A stretch of 64,000 nucleotides of DNA from JAHRAW01 sp965249835 (GTDB lineage: Bacteria; Pseudomonadota; Gammaproteobacteria; Arenicellales; Poriferihabitantaceae): assembly GCA_965249835.1 (NCBI GenBank), contig CBDFMY010000003.1, positions 1,798,001-1,862,000 of the forward strand, given 5' to 3'. Below, piece after piece: positions 55,001 through 62,831 of this stretch. Position 1 is the first letter of the stretch; each line of letters starts with the position of its first letter. The position numbers were made by a program, and so were the translations under genes. The notes under the pieces are model-generated. The model searched no databases. It had not been told where the DNA came from and saw nothing but the letters and a program-made list of their open reading frames with translations.

Positions 55001-55194
55001 TGTAACTCTATCTCATAGCCGACATCCCGATCGTTGCCGCCATCGGTTTTTGCCCCCGGCGGCAGATATAAATAGACCGGTTTACTGCGGCCATTAATTT
55101 TCTCCGCCGGCTCATGTTCATGGATTTTCCAATGCGCCTGCGGCTCCTTGTAGGGAGAGTTAATAATCGGGTTTTCGACTTCTGATGCGGGCAT
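52069..55194 (-). CDS. res: Type III restriction enzyme Res subunit (DEAD/DEAH helicase plus nuclease)
   Basis: 1041 residues. Superfamily 2 helicase with Walker A CRMATGAGKTTVMAML (about residue 158), DEAH box as FNDEAHHAYR, and motif VI QVIGRGLRRASY. A C-terminal PD-ExK nuclease is visible: MPDFLI then LILETKG (about 985-1010). Type III Res proteins translocate or slide from the Mod-bound site and cut. The start ATG 55194 overlaps the stop of the upstream OLD-like gene by one base (TAATG). Separated from mod by two ATPase genes, unusual for the family, where mod and res are normally adjacent. Confidence 0.9.
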   Translation of the reverse strand: MPASEVENPIINSPYKEPQAHWKIHEHEPAEKINGRSKPVYLYLPPGAKTDGGNDRDVGYEIELQTVSLIRQRLAEWRPLALRGEGGVSRVTMELLNYWRRDGREQPLFFAQLEAAETIIFLTEARADFLQGIAIPLDEPGEEKQRDGFAAFRRRCCRMATGAGKTTVMAMLAAWSVLNKVNNKNDRRFSDAILIVCPNVTIRDRLMELDPKKGEASIYRTRDLIPQPMMPQLSQGRVLTVNWHVFEPHTSQSANKVVKTGKRTLVRETIFIGDKNTTARGRRYITEDTLRQQHGMGLIEVIEEIRDKSGTLKRAMIKSEKYIETDAAILRRILDGELGTRRNILVFNDEAHHAYRLHTTDDDKGNDSDNEMLGDDEMTANYYKEATVWVDGLDKVHKLRGINFCADFSATPYFLGKAGDNTNRIFPWTVSNFGLQDAIESGLVKIPQLAAQDSSGKSVPGYFNIWKWILPQLTPTERGGKKSGAKPEAIVKYAHTPIAMLGGMWEKTRQEWAVSADPRPPVFILVCKTKKLAKVVYEWLADDKPPSATIPRAGLPELRNTEDKQNTICVYSDVQRDIESGNTKSDETRWMRHTLDTIGKIDWIRDSQQRPQYPEGFEDLAEKSGREKHPPGRDVRCIVSVGMLTEGWDCSTVTHIIGLRPFMSQLLCEQVIGRGLRRASYHVGEDGLMSEEIATVLGVPLSSFTVKAGNGGKPKTRTLHHIYALPDKVKYEIHFPRVEGYRQSVRRRIICDMENIPSLSIDHANIPPEVKMKAGLLNNQGRPSLHGPGKTSKASLQKFREQFRLQAEIYNMTNSLTRDYAEDDKCELPVNVLFSQLYKIVHAYITEKVSATAPADKKDAFLAPYYGWVIENLRQNIRPDQSADETPELPRYERSRGSGSTADVDFFTRREPYPVQKSHINAVVPDTKRLEQLTTYHLDNHPQVIAFAKNEGMGFGIPYLNNGELHDYMPDFLICLHKEKQHYLILETKGYDPLKDVKKSAAMRWVNAVNADNAHGQWQYRMVFKVDEINDAIQSAIADME

Positions 55195-56849
55195 TACAAA
55201 TTAAAATGGTCGGCGATGGCATCCAGTTTTTGCGTTATTTCAGGATGAATTTCATCGGCTTGCATGACGGCGGCGATTTCAAAGTATCGGCTGGCAGGAA
55301 AGCCCTGCAGACCAGTTTCTTCAAGAATAGCGGACAAAACAGTTTTTGCTTTTGTGCCTAAAAGATATGAGTGATCGTTGCTCGCATCGTCCACAACTGC
55401 CCCGGGTAAATGTTTCTTCATGATTTCTTTCATGGCATCAATGTTTGCCTCGGGTGCATTACTACCAACAATTTTTTCGACAAATCGAGCAAGAGCAGCG
55501 GGTTGTATCAGGTAACTTTCAATTTCGTAACGCGCCCAACACAATTTAAGCAGTTTTCCCTCCACCGCTTCTTGACTTTCAGGTATGTTTTCATTGCCGT
55601 CCCGGTCGGAAATTTGCACACCTCGTATATCCACCTGCGCCAACAGAAGCGATTCAAAGTGATCCTGTGCTTTTATACCTTTGGCTTGGTGTCGCGTTTC
55701 CGACACGGTGGGTTTCCAAAACGGTTTTTCCATAAATTTTGTTATCGGATGGTTCAGTATCTTTGCCCATGCTCGCAGAATGTCCATGTCGGTGTGTCCT
55801 TCCACATAAAGAATGTTCTTCTTTTCCACTGCCAACATAATGTCCAGGTTGGAAAGGATGGAAAGAGATTGAATCAACGACGCTTTTTCTTCGTCATTTG
55901 CTATTTTTCTTGGCGTGTCCAACAAAGCACACAATTCTCTGGGGTCAACCGCATTGATAACCACTTCAGAATGTGTGGCAATAATTAGTTGCGAGTTGCT
56001 TGCTTGCGCGGCGGCTCTTAGTTCACTGTAAATGCGGTCTTGTAAAATCACATGTAGATGCGCGTCCGGCTCATCCAACAACAGCACTGTTCCCTGCCGG
56101 GAATGTAAAAAAGTCAGCAGCATCAGCACCTGCAAAAAGCCACTGCCAGCACTGGCGATATCAAACTTCGCCTGTTTCTGTTTTTGCGAATGTTGGTATT
56201 CGGCGATGATGTGTGGCCCATCAGCGTTTGGCGGTAGCAATTCATAGCCAAACATATCGCGAATAGACTGGACTAACCTCTCCCATGCGTCTTGATTTTG
56301 ATGAGTTTCATCCAGTAAGTTTCGTAACACATCGCCGGGCTTGCCCTGCCCTAATAATTGTTTGACTTTCGGTTGCTGATACACCGGTTCTTCAATACTT
56401 AGCCCGGTCATGGCGGGAACAAAAACTGGCTTGATAGAATGATCAAGATTTCGCAACCATTTTGGATCCACATCCTTACGTGGACGAACATAAACTTGCT
56501 CGGTGCTATCGTGGTTGACTTCCATTGCAACGGATTCACCGTCAATGGTTAGTTCAATTTCAATGCCACTATCCAAAGTACGCTCACTCCATAGCAAATC
56601 AAAAGCACGCAACGGCACGGAATAAAATGCTTGTCGTGCGATAGGTGCTTTCCTGTAAACACCACGGTATAACCGGTAATTATTCAATTCACGCCAACGC
56701 TCCAGTGCCAACGACCAGATGGCAATAGCCTGCAGCAACGTTGTCTTGCCAGAGTTATTTGGTCCGGCAAGCACAACGTTGCCGTCAAGGTTGAAAGTCT
56801 CTTCCTTGAACCGTTTGAAATTTCGGATGGTGGCTTTACTGATTTTCAT
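55194..56849 (-). CDS. OLD-family ATPase with TOPRIM nuclease domain (1)
   Basis: 551 residues. N-terminal ABC/SMC-like ATPase: Walker A GPNNSGKTTLLQ (about 30), signature ASAGSGFLQVLML, Walker B VLLLDEPDAHLH. C-terminal TOPRIM: glutamate in ILYVEGHTDMDIL (about 358) and the DxD in ISDRDGNE (about 420). OLD-family proteins are ATP-regulated nucleases used in phage defence, such as P2 Old and GajA of Gabija. No UvrD helicase partner is here. It overlaps the second OLD-like gene by 14 bp. Confidence 0.85.
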   Translation of the reverse strand: MKISKATIRNFKRFKEETFNLDGNVVLAGPNNSGKTTLLQAIAIWSLALERWRELNNYRLYRGVYRKAPIARQAFYSVPLRAFDLLWSERTLDSGIEIELTIDGESVAMEVNHDSTEQVYVRPRKDVDPKWLRNLDHSIKPVFVPAMTGLSIEEPVYQQPKVKQLLGQGKPGDVLRNLLDETHQNQDAWERLVQSIRDMFGYELLPPNADGPHIIAEYQHSQKQKQAKFDIASAGSGFLQVLMLLTFLHSRQGTVLLLDEPDAHLHVILQDRIYSELRAAAQASNSQLIIATHSEVVINAVDPRELCALLDTPRKIANDEEKASLIQSLSILSNLDIMLAVEKKNILYVEGHTDMDILRAWAKILNHPITKFMEKPFWKPTVSETRHQAKGIKAQDHFESLLLAQVDIRGVQISDRDGNENIPESQEAVEGKLLKLCWARYEIESYLIQPAALARFVEKIVGSNAPEANIDAMKEIMKKHLPGAVVDDASNDHSYLLGTKAKTVLSAILEETGLQGFPASRYFEIAAVMQADEIHPEITQKLDAIADHFNL

Positions 56850-58755
56850 TGATTTTCTTAAATATATTTTCGAAACGGTCGAGTGTTTTACTCACTTGTT
56901 TAGTATCTTTCCTCAACACATCGCTATTTCTCATTAGCCAATCAGCAGGGGTATAGTGAGAAAAGTTATGACCTTTAGACTCAACTTCTTTTATTATTCT
57001 GTTTTCAGTACAAATATCATTCAAATCAATGTCAATATCACAAGATTGTTTTAGGACTTTGAGATACAGTGTGTCTTCAAATATATCTTCTACATCAGCT
57101 TCTTCTTTATCGCAAAAATCAGAATAGAGCAGAAGCGATACTTTCATATCGGAATCTCGTATTTTTCGTACTTTGGCTTTGTGTCCCTTCTGGTAATCGG
57201 TGAGGGCTACGATGTTTCTTTCTTCACCGTGCGATAAATACAAATTGATGAAAGGGACAATCTTATCAATTGATCCAGCGGGACATATTACCCATTTGTC
57301 TATATGGTTTTTGCCTTTTTCCTTAAGAATATTTGATACTGTTTTTAAATATAAAACATCTGAAGCCCCCTCCACGAGAACAACTCGTTTTCCGATAAAT
57401 AAAGTTTGCGATATTTCATAGCCGAGAGCGCTTTGGAGCGGAAAAATAGTATCTCGTGTTGTTTTGAGGAAGTCAGAACTGACTTTAGTTCCTAATATCT
57501 TTGGTCGTTCATTTGATTTCCTCGTTACGACATCTTCCACAGTTCGAATTGACTCAAATTGCTCTGGAATAATCATAAAAGGTGAGTGAGTGGTGTATAT
57601 AACTTGATGGTTCGGAGCAAGTTTCTCTTGAATGTAATTGAGCAAATCATACTGAGCTTTAGCGTGCAGAGTTAACCCTGGTTCATCCAGCAATACTATT
57701 ACATTTGCATCATCCTCAGCGTAATGTTTTTTTACCTGCGAAAAATGCACCAAAAAAGAAAAAAACCAAATAAAGCCCGCACTTCTTTCTGAAAATAGCA
57801 CGGAGGCTCGATGAAGAGTATTCTTTACACGTGCTTGCATAACGGTTCCGCTATTAAAGGGCGGCTGGTCACCCGACTTTCCTCGACCTACTTCAAACTC
57901 AATTTCCAAATTTGTGTTTTGTGTCCAATACTCAAATATCTGATCGGTAATTCTGTTAGAAGCAGATTCGATTTTTGCCTTAAATTCTTCATACTTATCA
58001 GCATCTTCTATTTCATCTATGCTTGTTCCTGCAAAACTTAAAAAGTCTGAAAATATCTTATCGCCTTCTTTAATATCACTGTTGTCTTCATCCGCTTTAT
58101 ACTGGTCAATAGAAATCGCTCCGCTCATGCGGGAGTAATGCGAAAAGTAGACAAAGGAAGGCATCATTTCGAACAATATATCAATTGCACCAAGGTCTGC
58201 TCTCTTATCCGGGTATCCCTCAATACGTTCCTTTAGGGTATTCAATTTCTCTGAATCAGATGAGGAAGCCTCGATTTTTTTATAGAGTTCCTGTGTAGTG
58301 TTGCAACTTCCAACAATAGATTTCTCACCCGCTTCTAAATTATGGCTATCGCAAAGATGATCAACAATATTTTTTTCGTTTAATTTAATAAACCACGTCG
58401 AATGATTTCCATATCCGCATGTAACTTCAATGGTATTTTCGGCCAAGCAATTATTTCCAAATTCTTCCTCTAGTGCTTCTTTATCTTGCTCATCCAATTC
58501 CCACTCAGAAACGCAAACCTCGGCTGAACGACCACTATGTCTTGTGTCATAATCATTTAAATATCTCCTGGGATAATCGGTAGTTTTGTCATATTTCATT
58601 TTTTTGTCGAACGGCTTTATTCCTTGGATGGCATTCAAAATTGCCGTTTTTCCAGACTCATTCTTTCCAACAAGACAAGTAATGTTATCAATAGTGAATT
58701 TCTCACTATCGTCAACACTACGATAATTTTTCACTTGAACAGATTTAAGTTTCAT
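56836..58755 (-). CDS. OLD-family ATPase with degenerate TOPRIM domain (2)
   Basis: 639 residues. Walker A GKNESGKTAILNAI (about 30), signature FSERSAGF, Walker B VIVLLDEPGLTLHAK and the H-loop TTHSPFM. In the TOPRIM part the glutamate is present (VVLVEGASDVLYL) but the usual DxD is VALTDYQKG, with Gln where the second acid is expected, so cleavage may be lost or altered. Codon use is AT-rich compared with mod and res. Its ATG overlaps the mod stop as ATGA. Confidence 0.85.
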   Translation of the reverse strand: MKLKSVQVKNYRSVDDSEKFTIDNITCLVGKNESGKTAILNAIQGIKPFDKKMKYDKTTDYPRRYLNDYDTRHSGRSAEVCVSEWELDEQDKEALEEEFGNNCLAENTIEVTCGYGNHSTWFIKLNEKNIVDHLCDSHNLEAGEKSIVGSCNTTQELYKKIEASSSDSEKLNTLKERIEGYPDKRADLGAIDILFEMMPSFVYFSHYSRMSGAISIDQYKADEDNSDIKEGDKIFSDFLSFAGTSIDEIEDADKYEEFKAKIESASNRITDQIFEYWTQNTNLEIEFEVGRGKSGDQPPFNSGTVMQARVKNTLHRASVLFSERSAGFIWFFSFLVHFSQVKKHYAEDDANVIVLLDEPGLTLHAKAQYDLLNYIQEKLAPNHQVIYTTHSPFMIIPEQFESIRTVEDVVTRKSNERPKILGTKVSSDFLKTTRDTIFPLQSALGYEISQTLFIGKRVVLVEGASDVLYLKTVSNILKEKGKNHIDKWVICPAGSIDKIVPFINLYLSHGEERNIVALTDYQKGHKAKVRKIRDSDMKVSLLLYSDFCDKEEADVEDIFEDTLYLKVLKQSCDIDIDLNDICTENRIIKEVESKGHNFSHYTPADWLMRNSDVLRKDTKQVSKTLDRFENIFKKINENQ

Positions 58756-60200
58756 TTCCTCACCTCTTTCGTTTGTTTAACCACCATTAACTCATTACCG
58801 CGGTCGTCTATGACTTTCACGGCGATTTGCTCGCCGGCGATAAAGGGTGCGCTGGTGTCGCCGCTCAGGTGTTCCCAGACACTGTCATCAAAATCCGCCT
58901 TTATTGCCTTGCGTATTTTGTCCCAGGCCTGGGTGCGAGGGAAAAATACTTGCCCGGCGCGGAAGCATTGGCCGTCGTAGTCGATGTCCAGCATCCAGCA
59001 AGGCACATCATCGCCCCGGCGGGATTCGGTTTCCATGTCGACCGGGTTGAAGACATCCAGGCCGAGCAAAGTTACCTGCCACAGGTCGCCACCGTCTTCG
59101 GCCTTCTCGGTTGCTTTGTTCAGTTCCACCTCGGGCAGTCCGACGACTGAAAAAATCTGGCTGGAGCGCATGTTTTTAAGCAGGTCGGACATCACCAGAT
59201 CGGTGCTTGCCTGAGCGTAGATGGCGGGCAACCTGAAAGTCGCTTCGCCCTTCTCTATGGTTTGACGTGCGGCCGGTTCAATGGCAAAGGCAATCACTAA
59301 CAGGCGGGCATAATTTTTGTGGTATGCCTCTTTGCCCGCTTCAATCACCGCACGTTCTGAGATGGCACCATTGGCCGGACCAAAGACGATGGCGATGGTT
59401 TCTTCGTTGTCGGCATCTTTGTCGTCACCGTGCACTCCCTCGGCGTGGAGGTTCAGGGATTTGGCAGGCGGGCGGACGTTACTTAAATTAAATGTTTCGT
59501 TCCCTGGCAAATGCAATACCGGCGACAACTGCAAAATCCGAATCATGCGCGGGATATGATCTTCTTCCTCGGCAAGCGGTTGCCCCGCTTCTGGCTCTTT
59601 TACCTCCGCCGTATCCGCTTCCGGCGACAAGGGCGTTGGCAACACCGCTTCCACGCAAAAGGGTCCACTGATGCGAGTGGTATTGCTTTCCACCTCGGGC
59701 TTATCCACCAGCACTTCTTCCGCCGGTGGTGCGTCATTGGCGATGGACTTCAAGGTGATATGCGGCACGATGCCGCCGACTTCCGCGCCTTTCTTGTTTT
59801 GTTTGCGCGTATAGACAAAGCCACCACCAGGGCCCCGCGTTTCATCTTTCAGTTGATAGTAGGGATAGGTGCTGGTGAGCAAGCGTTGCCGGGCAAGTGC
59901 CAAAGGCACACGCGATACATCGGTGGTAATCCATCGCCGCCCCCACTGCTCGGCGACCACGGCAGTGGTGCCGGAACCGCAGGTTGGGTCAAAGACCAGG
60001 TCACCCGGGTCGGTGGTCATTAGCATGCAGCGTTGGATTGGTTTTTCGGAAGTTTGGACAACATAACTTTTGCTTTGCTCCGAAAGTTGGTCAGTCCACA
60101 TATTAGTTATCATTTGATACGGGAAGTCGTTCGCGTAACGGACATATCGCAAATTATTGCCCACACGCACCAAACGATTGCTTTGTTCCAACCGTTGCAT
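58752..60200 (-). CDS. mod: Type III DNA methyltransferase Mod, C-terminal part (frameshifted)
   Basis: Continuation of mod in a second frame; this frame is open from about 60330. It has the S-adenosylmethionine motif FDPTCGSGTTAVVAEQW and RCMLMTTDPGD, then a long C-terminal extension of about 400 residues (target recognition or Res contact), giving about 890 residues in all when joined, longer than EcoP15I-type Mod (about 650). Upstream codons read in this frame, PFEFHGQVYRPHINSHWKAN, match the normal Mod sequence, showing that the ATG at 60200 is not a natural start. Confidence 0.82.
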   Translation of the reverse strand: MQRLEQSNRLVRVGNNLRYVRYANDFPYQMITNMWTDQLSEQSKSYVVQTSEKPIQRCMLMTTDPGDLVFDPTCGSGTTAVVAEQWGRRWITTDVSRVPLALARQRLLTSTYPYYQLKDETRGPGGGFVYTRKQNKKGAEVGGIVPHITLKSIANDAPPAEEVLVDKPEVESNTTRISGPFCVEAVLPTPLSPEADTAEVKEPEAGQPLAEEEDHIPRMIRILQLSPVLHLPGNETFNLSNVRPPAKSLNLHAEGVHGDDKDADNEETIAIVFGPANGAISERAVIEAGKEAYHKNYARLLVIAFAIEPAARQTIEKGEATFRLPAIYAQASTDLVMSDLLKNMRSSQIFSVVGLPEVELNKATEKAEDGGDLWQVTLLGLDVFNPVDMETESRRGDDVPCWMLDIDYDGQCFRAGQVFFPRTQAWDKIRKAIKADFDDSVWEHLSGDTSAPFIAGEQIAVKVIDDRGNELMVVKQTKEVRK

Positions 60201-61429
60201 ACCGTCTGGATAATTTGCTTTCCAGTGACTGTTAATGTGCGGGCGGTAAACTTGCCCATGAAATTCAAAAGGGGTGTCTTTTCTCGCAGAGCCTTGTGCT
60301 TGTGCATCACCATAACTGCATACTTTACTGTTTTGGGTAAGGCGACAAGTCCACTTCGCTCGTCTTGCGTCTGAGGGCGGTGAGTGCCATTTCCCAATTT
60401 TAAGAAACGGTAAGCGGTATCATTTGGGTTTACTGTTTTAAGCGTGAACAAAGGATGGCATTTAACGCTGTCCAAATTTTTCGCGTACCAAAGTAAGTAA
60501 TCACCAGATCGACTGATTGTTGTGGAAGGAAAACCGCTTGTTGTTACATAACTAATCAAACTAACAAAATTCTCCCGCCCAAAAACTTCATCCATCACGC
60601 ACCGAACCAGATGCACATTCTCATCCGAAATCTGCACGAAGCAGGAACCGGAATCAGTCAGCAACTCCCGCGCCAACAACAAACGGTCGCGCATATAGGT
60701 CAGCCATGAATGAACGCCCAACTCCCAGGTGTCGCGATAGGCGCGCACCATCTCCGGCTCGCGGCTGATGCTGTCGTCCTCGCCGTCCTTGACATCGCGC
60801 TTGCGCACAAAGGGCTGAAAATTGCCACCGAACTTCACCCCGTAAGGCGGATCCATATAAACCATCTGCACCTGCCTGCCCAGACTTTCATATTCCAGTA
60901 GTGAGTTCATCACTTGCAGCGAGTCGCCGAGAATCAAACGGTTCTGCCAACCATTCAAATGTTGATAGGCACCGCGAATCTTCTCGCCGATGCTTTTGCT
61001 TCCTTCGCCGAATAAATCAAGAGTTCCCTTGCGGTCGCGCCGGTGCCGCTTCAATGTCTCCAGCACCGCCGCGGTAGACAGCCGCTCGTGCACGAACAGC
61101 GGCAGGGTTGGCACTTGAATGTGTTCGCGCTCGGCTTTGCCGGCCCAGTTGAGAAAGGGTTGCGATAAACGCCTTAACTTTTCCGCCGCCGTTTTCGCCG
61201 TGGTGAGGTTAGCACTGTTGATAATCTCGTTAATCAGCCGCTCGCCTTCGCCTCGGGTTTCAGCCTCATCCCAGGCCAGTTCCGGCGATAGCGATGAATC
61301 GTAGCGGTAGGTTTTATGCGGCTTCCTTTTGGCCGGCGGGAACACATCCTGAGCACCGCTTTCCGGGCGCAGTAACTGCTCGTCATCGTGGCGATAATCG
61401 CGCGCCGATTTTTTAGTTGTTGGTGGCAT
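60110..61429 (-). CDS. mod: Type III DNA methyltransferase Mod, N-terminal part (frameshifted)
   Basis: Beta-class N6-adenine methyltransferase, motif IV VYMDPPYGVKF (about residue 195), with the partner motif I in the next frame. The frame is sensible to about GLVALPK; after the four T at 60331-60334 (AAAA on the minus strand) it becomes meaningless and stops at 60110. One added A gives LPKNSKVCSYG, continuing into the C-terminal part. So mod carries a single-base deletion, real or a sequencing error. If real, both modification and restriction would fail unless slippage restores the frame. Confidence 0.82.
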   Translation of the reverse strand: MPPTTKKSARDYRHDDEQLLRPESGAQDVFPPAKRKPHKTYRYDSSLSPELAWDEAETRGEGERLINEIINSANLTTAKTAAEKLRRLSQPFLNWAGKAEREHIQVPTLPLFVHERLSTAAVLETLKRHRRDRKGTLDLFGEGSKSIGEKIRGAYQHLNGWQNRLILGDSLQVMNSLLEYESLGRQVQMVYMDPPYGVKFGGNFQPFVRKRDVKDGEDDSISREPEMVRAYRDTWELGVHSWLTYMRDRLLLARELLTDSGSCFVQISDENVHLVRCVMDEVFGRENFVSLISYVTTSGFPSTTISRSGDYLLWYAKNLDSVKCHPLFTLKTVNPNDTAYRFLKLGNGTHRPQTQDERSGLVALPKTVKYAVMVMHKHKALREKTPLLNFMGKFTARTLTVTGKQIIQTVCNGWNKAIVWCVWAIICDMSVTRTTSRIK

Positions 61430-61550
61430 TGGGCGATTTTACGATAATTTTCCGGCAAACGTGGCATTTTGGCGGAGGCCATGGCGTTGCGAGGCACCGA
61501 GGTGACCGGCATTGATATGGGCGAAGCACCACTCGCCGTGGCTGCTCGCA

Positions 61551-61596
61551 GGGATAATTGATAATCGAGTTTTCGACTTCTGCTGCGGGTATTACA
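61551..61596 (-). pseudogene. Remnant of a second res gene 5' end
   Basis: On the minus strand this reads ATACCCGCAGCAGAAGTCG then AAAACTCGATTATCAATTATCC, matching the first 46 bases of res (ATGCCCGCATCAGAAGTCG, AAAACCCGATTATTAACTC) with about 80% identity. The start codon is ATA. The rest of the gene is missing. It lies directly after the AlbA_2 gene stop. Confidence 0.6.
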
Positions 61597-61601
61597 TGGA
61601 T

Positions 61602-62831
61602 TTAATCTTTGAGTAAAGTCACCTTAAAATAATCCTCAGTAGCTTCAAATAATGGCTCTTTACCATTTTTTTTCAAAGTTAATGGAATAACTTTTCGTCG
61701 AATACCCATACCGCGGGCCTCAATAAAGCCATAATCCCTTAATATGTCGGAAATTTTGGTGTTGCGTGGCGCTCTTTCTCCCGCTATAACTTTTTTAATT
61801 GTCATGCCATTAGGTAAAGATCCTGGACTTTTTACTTCCATTCGATTGTCATACACAACCACCCACACCATATCTTGCCGGGTCCAGTCCCGATGAGCGA
61901 AAGCATTAATGATTAATTCGCGGATAGCATCTGGCGCGTAATCCCAGTGTCGTTTACGTTGCATGTGTTGCGAAGCATCCACAATATCTCGGCTAATATG
62001 TGGTTGCAGATATTTCATAACATGGTCGGGCAATGAGTAGTCAGAATGGTTGCTGTCACCATTCTCTCCCAAGCCAATAAATGGCAAGTTAAGAATCTCA
62101 TCCATTTTAGCGTTGTAATCCATCTCTTCACCGTCAAAAACCATCAACCGGATGCCTGATTGTGGCAATCGCAGACGTGGCGAATAAGCAAACAGGGCAC
62201 AAGCAAAGTAGGAACAAAATATCGAATCGGTTCCATCGGGGGAGTTCAAAAAACTGTGGTCCAGCAAAATGTTTTGTATGTTTTCATGCCAAACGTTTTC
62301 GTCATACTCTAATATCTCGAGAAAATACTGCCGCAATTTTCTTTCATCCAATTCCTCAATAGAGCTACCCGGTATGGGAAGTTTCTCCATGAAAAGCATA
62401 CCGCCAGATTCAAAGAGGCGCTGTATTTGTTCGCGCGATGCCAATTGGCAAGTGTCGCCAACGCGAATATATACATCTTCCCTGTTGTTGTGCCGCACTG
62501 CATATGGTTTAGATACTCCCACATGCACTTTAATAACAGCAATTGTCCTTTCGTCTATCGTAACTTCATCATATTCTGGGATAATTGTTGGATGCACATA
62601 CCGCATGATAACAGTATCCATTAGCCAACTTTGCGTATTTTCATTTTGTATACCGACAATATCTTTAAAATCGGACACACCGACAAGAATGTATCCGCCA
62701 TGCATATTGGCAAAACCAACAATTTCGCGTGCTATCCTCTCAGGATGATTTCTTTCAAGTTGCTCCTTGAATTCCGCTTGAGAATTTTCACCGTTAGTAA
62801 TCAGTGTCAATATGTCAGTTTCAGTCATCAT
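61602..62831 (-). CDS. AlbA_2 (Schlafen-type) domain protein with GHKL-like ATP-binding C-terminus
   Basis: About 409 residues. N-terminal AlbA_2 domain (about 10-135): NSQAEFKEQL, then EIVGFANMHGGYILVGVSD and DVYIRVGDTCQLAS, typical of RecG-like/Schlafen AlbA_2 proteins. C-terminal HATPase-like domain: YAPDAIRELIINAFAHRDW (N-box), then RMEVKSPGSLPNGMT (G1-type) and ARGMGIRRKVI. Often a transcription regulator or a defence component. ATG at 62831 or 62828 (MTETDIL) or 62843; all overlap the upstream gene. Confidence 0.8.
   Translation of the reverse strand: MMTETDILTLITNGENSQAEFKEQLERNHPERIAREIVGFANMHGGYILVGVSDFKDIVGIQNENTQSWLMDTVIMRYVHPTIIPEYDEVTIDERTIAVIKVHVGVSKPYAVRHNNREDVYIRVGDTCQLASREQIQRLFESGGMLFMEKLPIPGSSIEELDERKLRQYFLEILEYDENVWHENIQNILLDHSFLNSPDGTDSIFCSYFACALFAYSPRLRLPQSGIRLMVFDGEEMDYNAKMDEILNLPFIGLGENGDSNHSDYSLPDHVMKYLQPHISRDIVDASQHMQRKRHWDYAPDAIRELIINAFAHRDWTRQDMVWVVVYDNRMEVKSPGSLPNGMTIKKVIAGERAPRNTKISDILRDYGFIEARGMGIRRKVIPLTLKKNGKEPLFEATEDYFKVTLLKD

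Noticed and set aside
55194..58755. Gabija defence system.
   Set aside because: OLD-like ATPases are present but no UvrD-type GajB helicase gene follows.
52069..61429. DISARM or BREX system.
   Set aside because: The helicase, methylase and ATPases fit type III Res/Mod and OLD families; no DrmB, PglX, PglZ or BrxL-type gene is seen.
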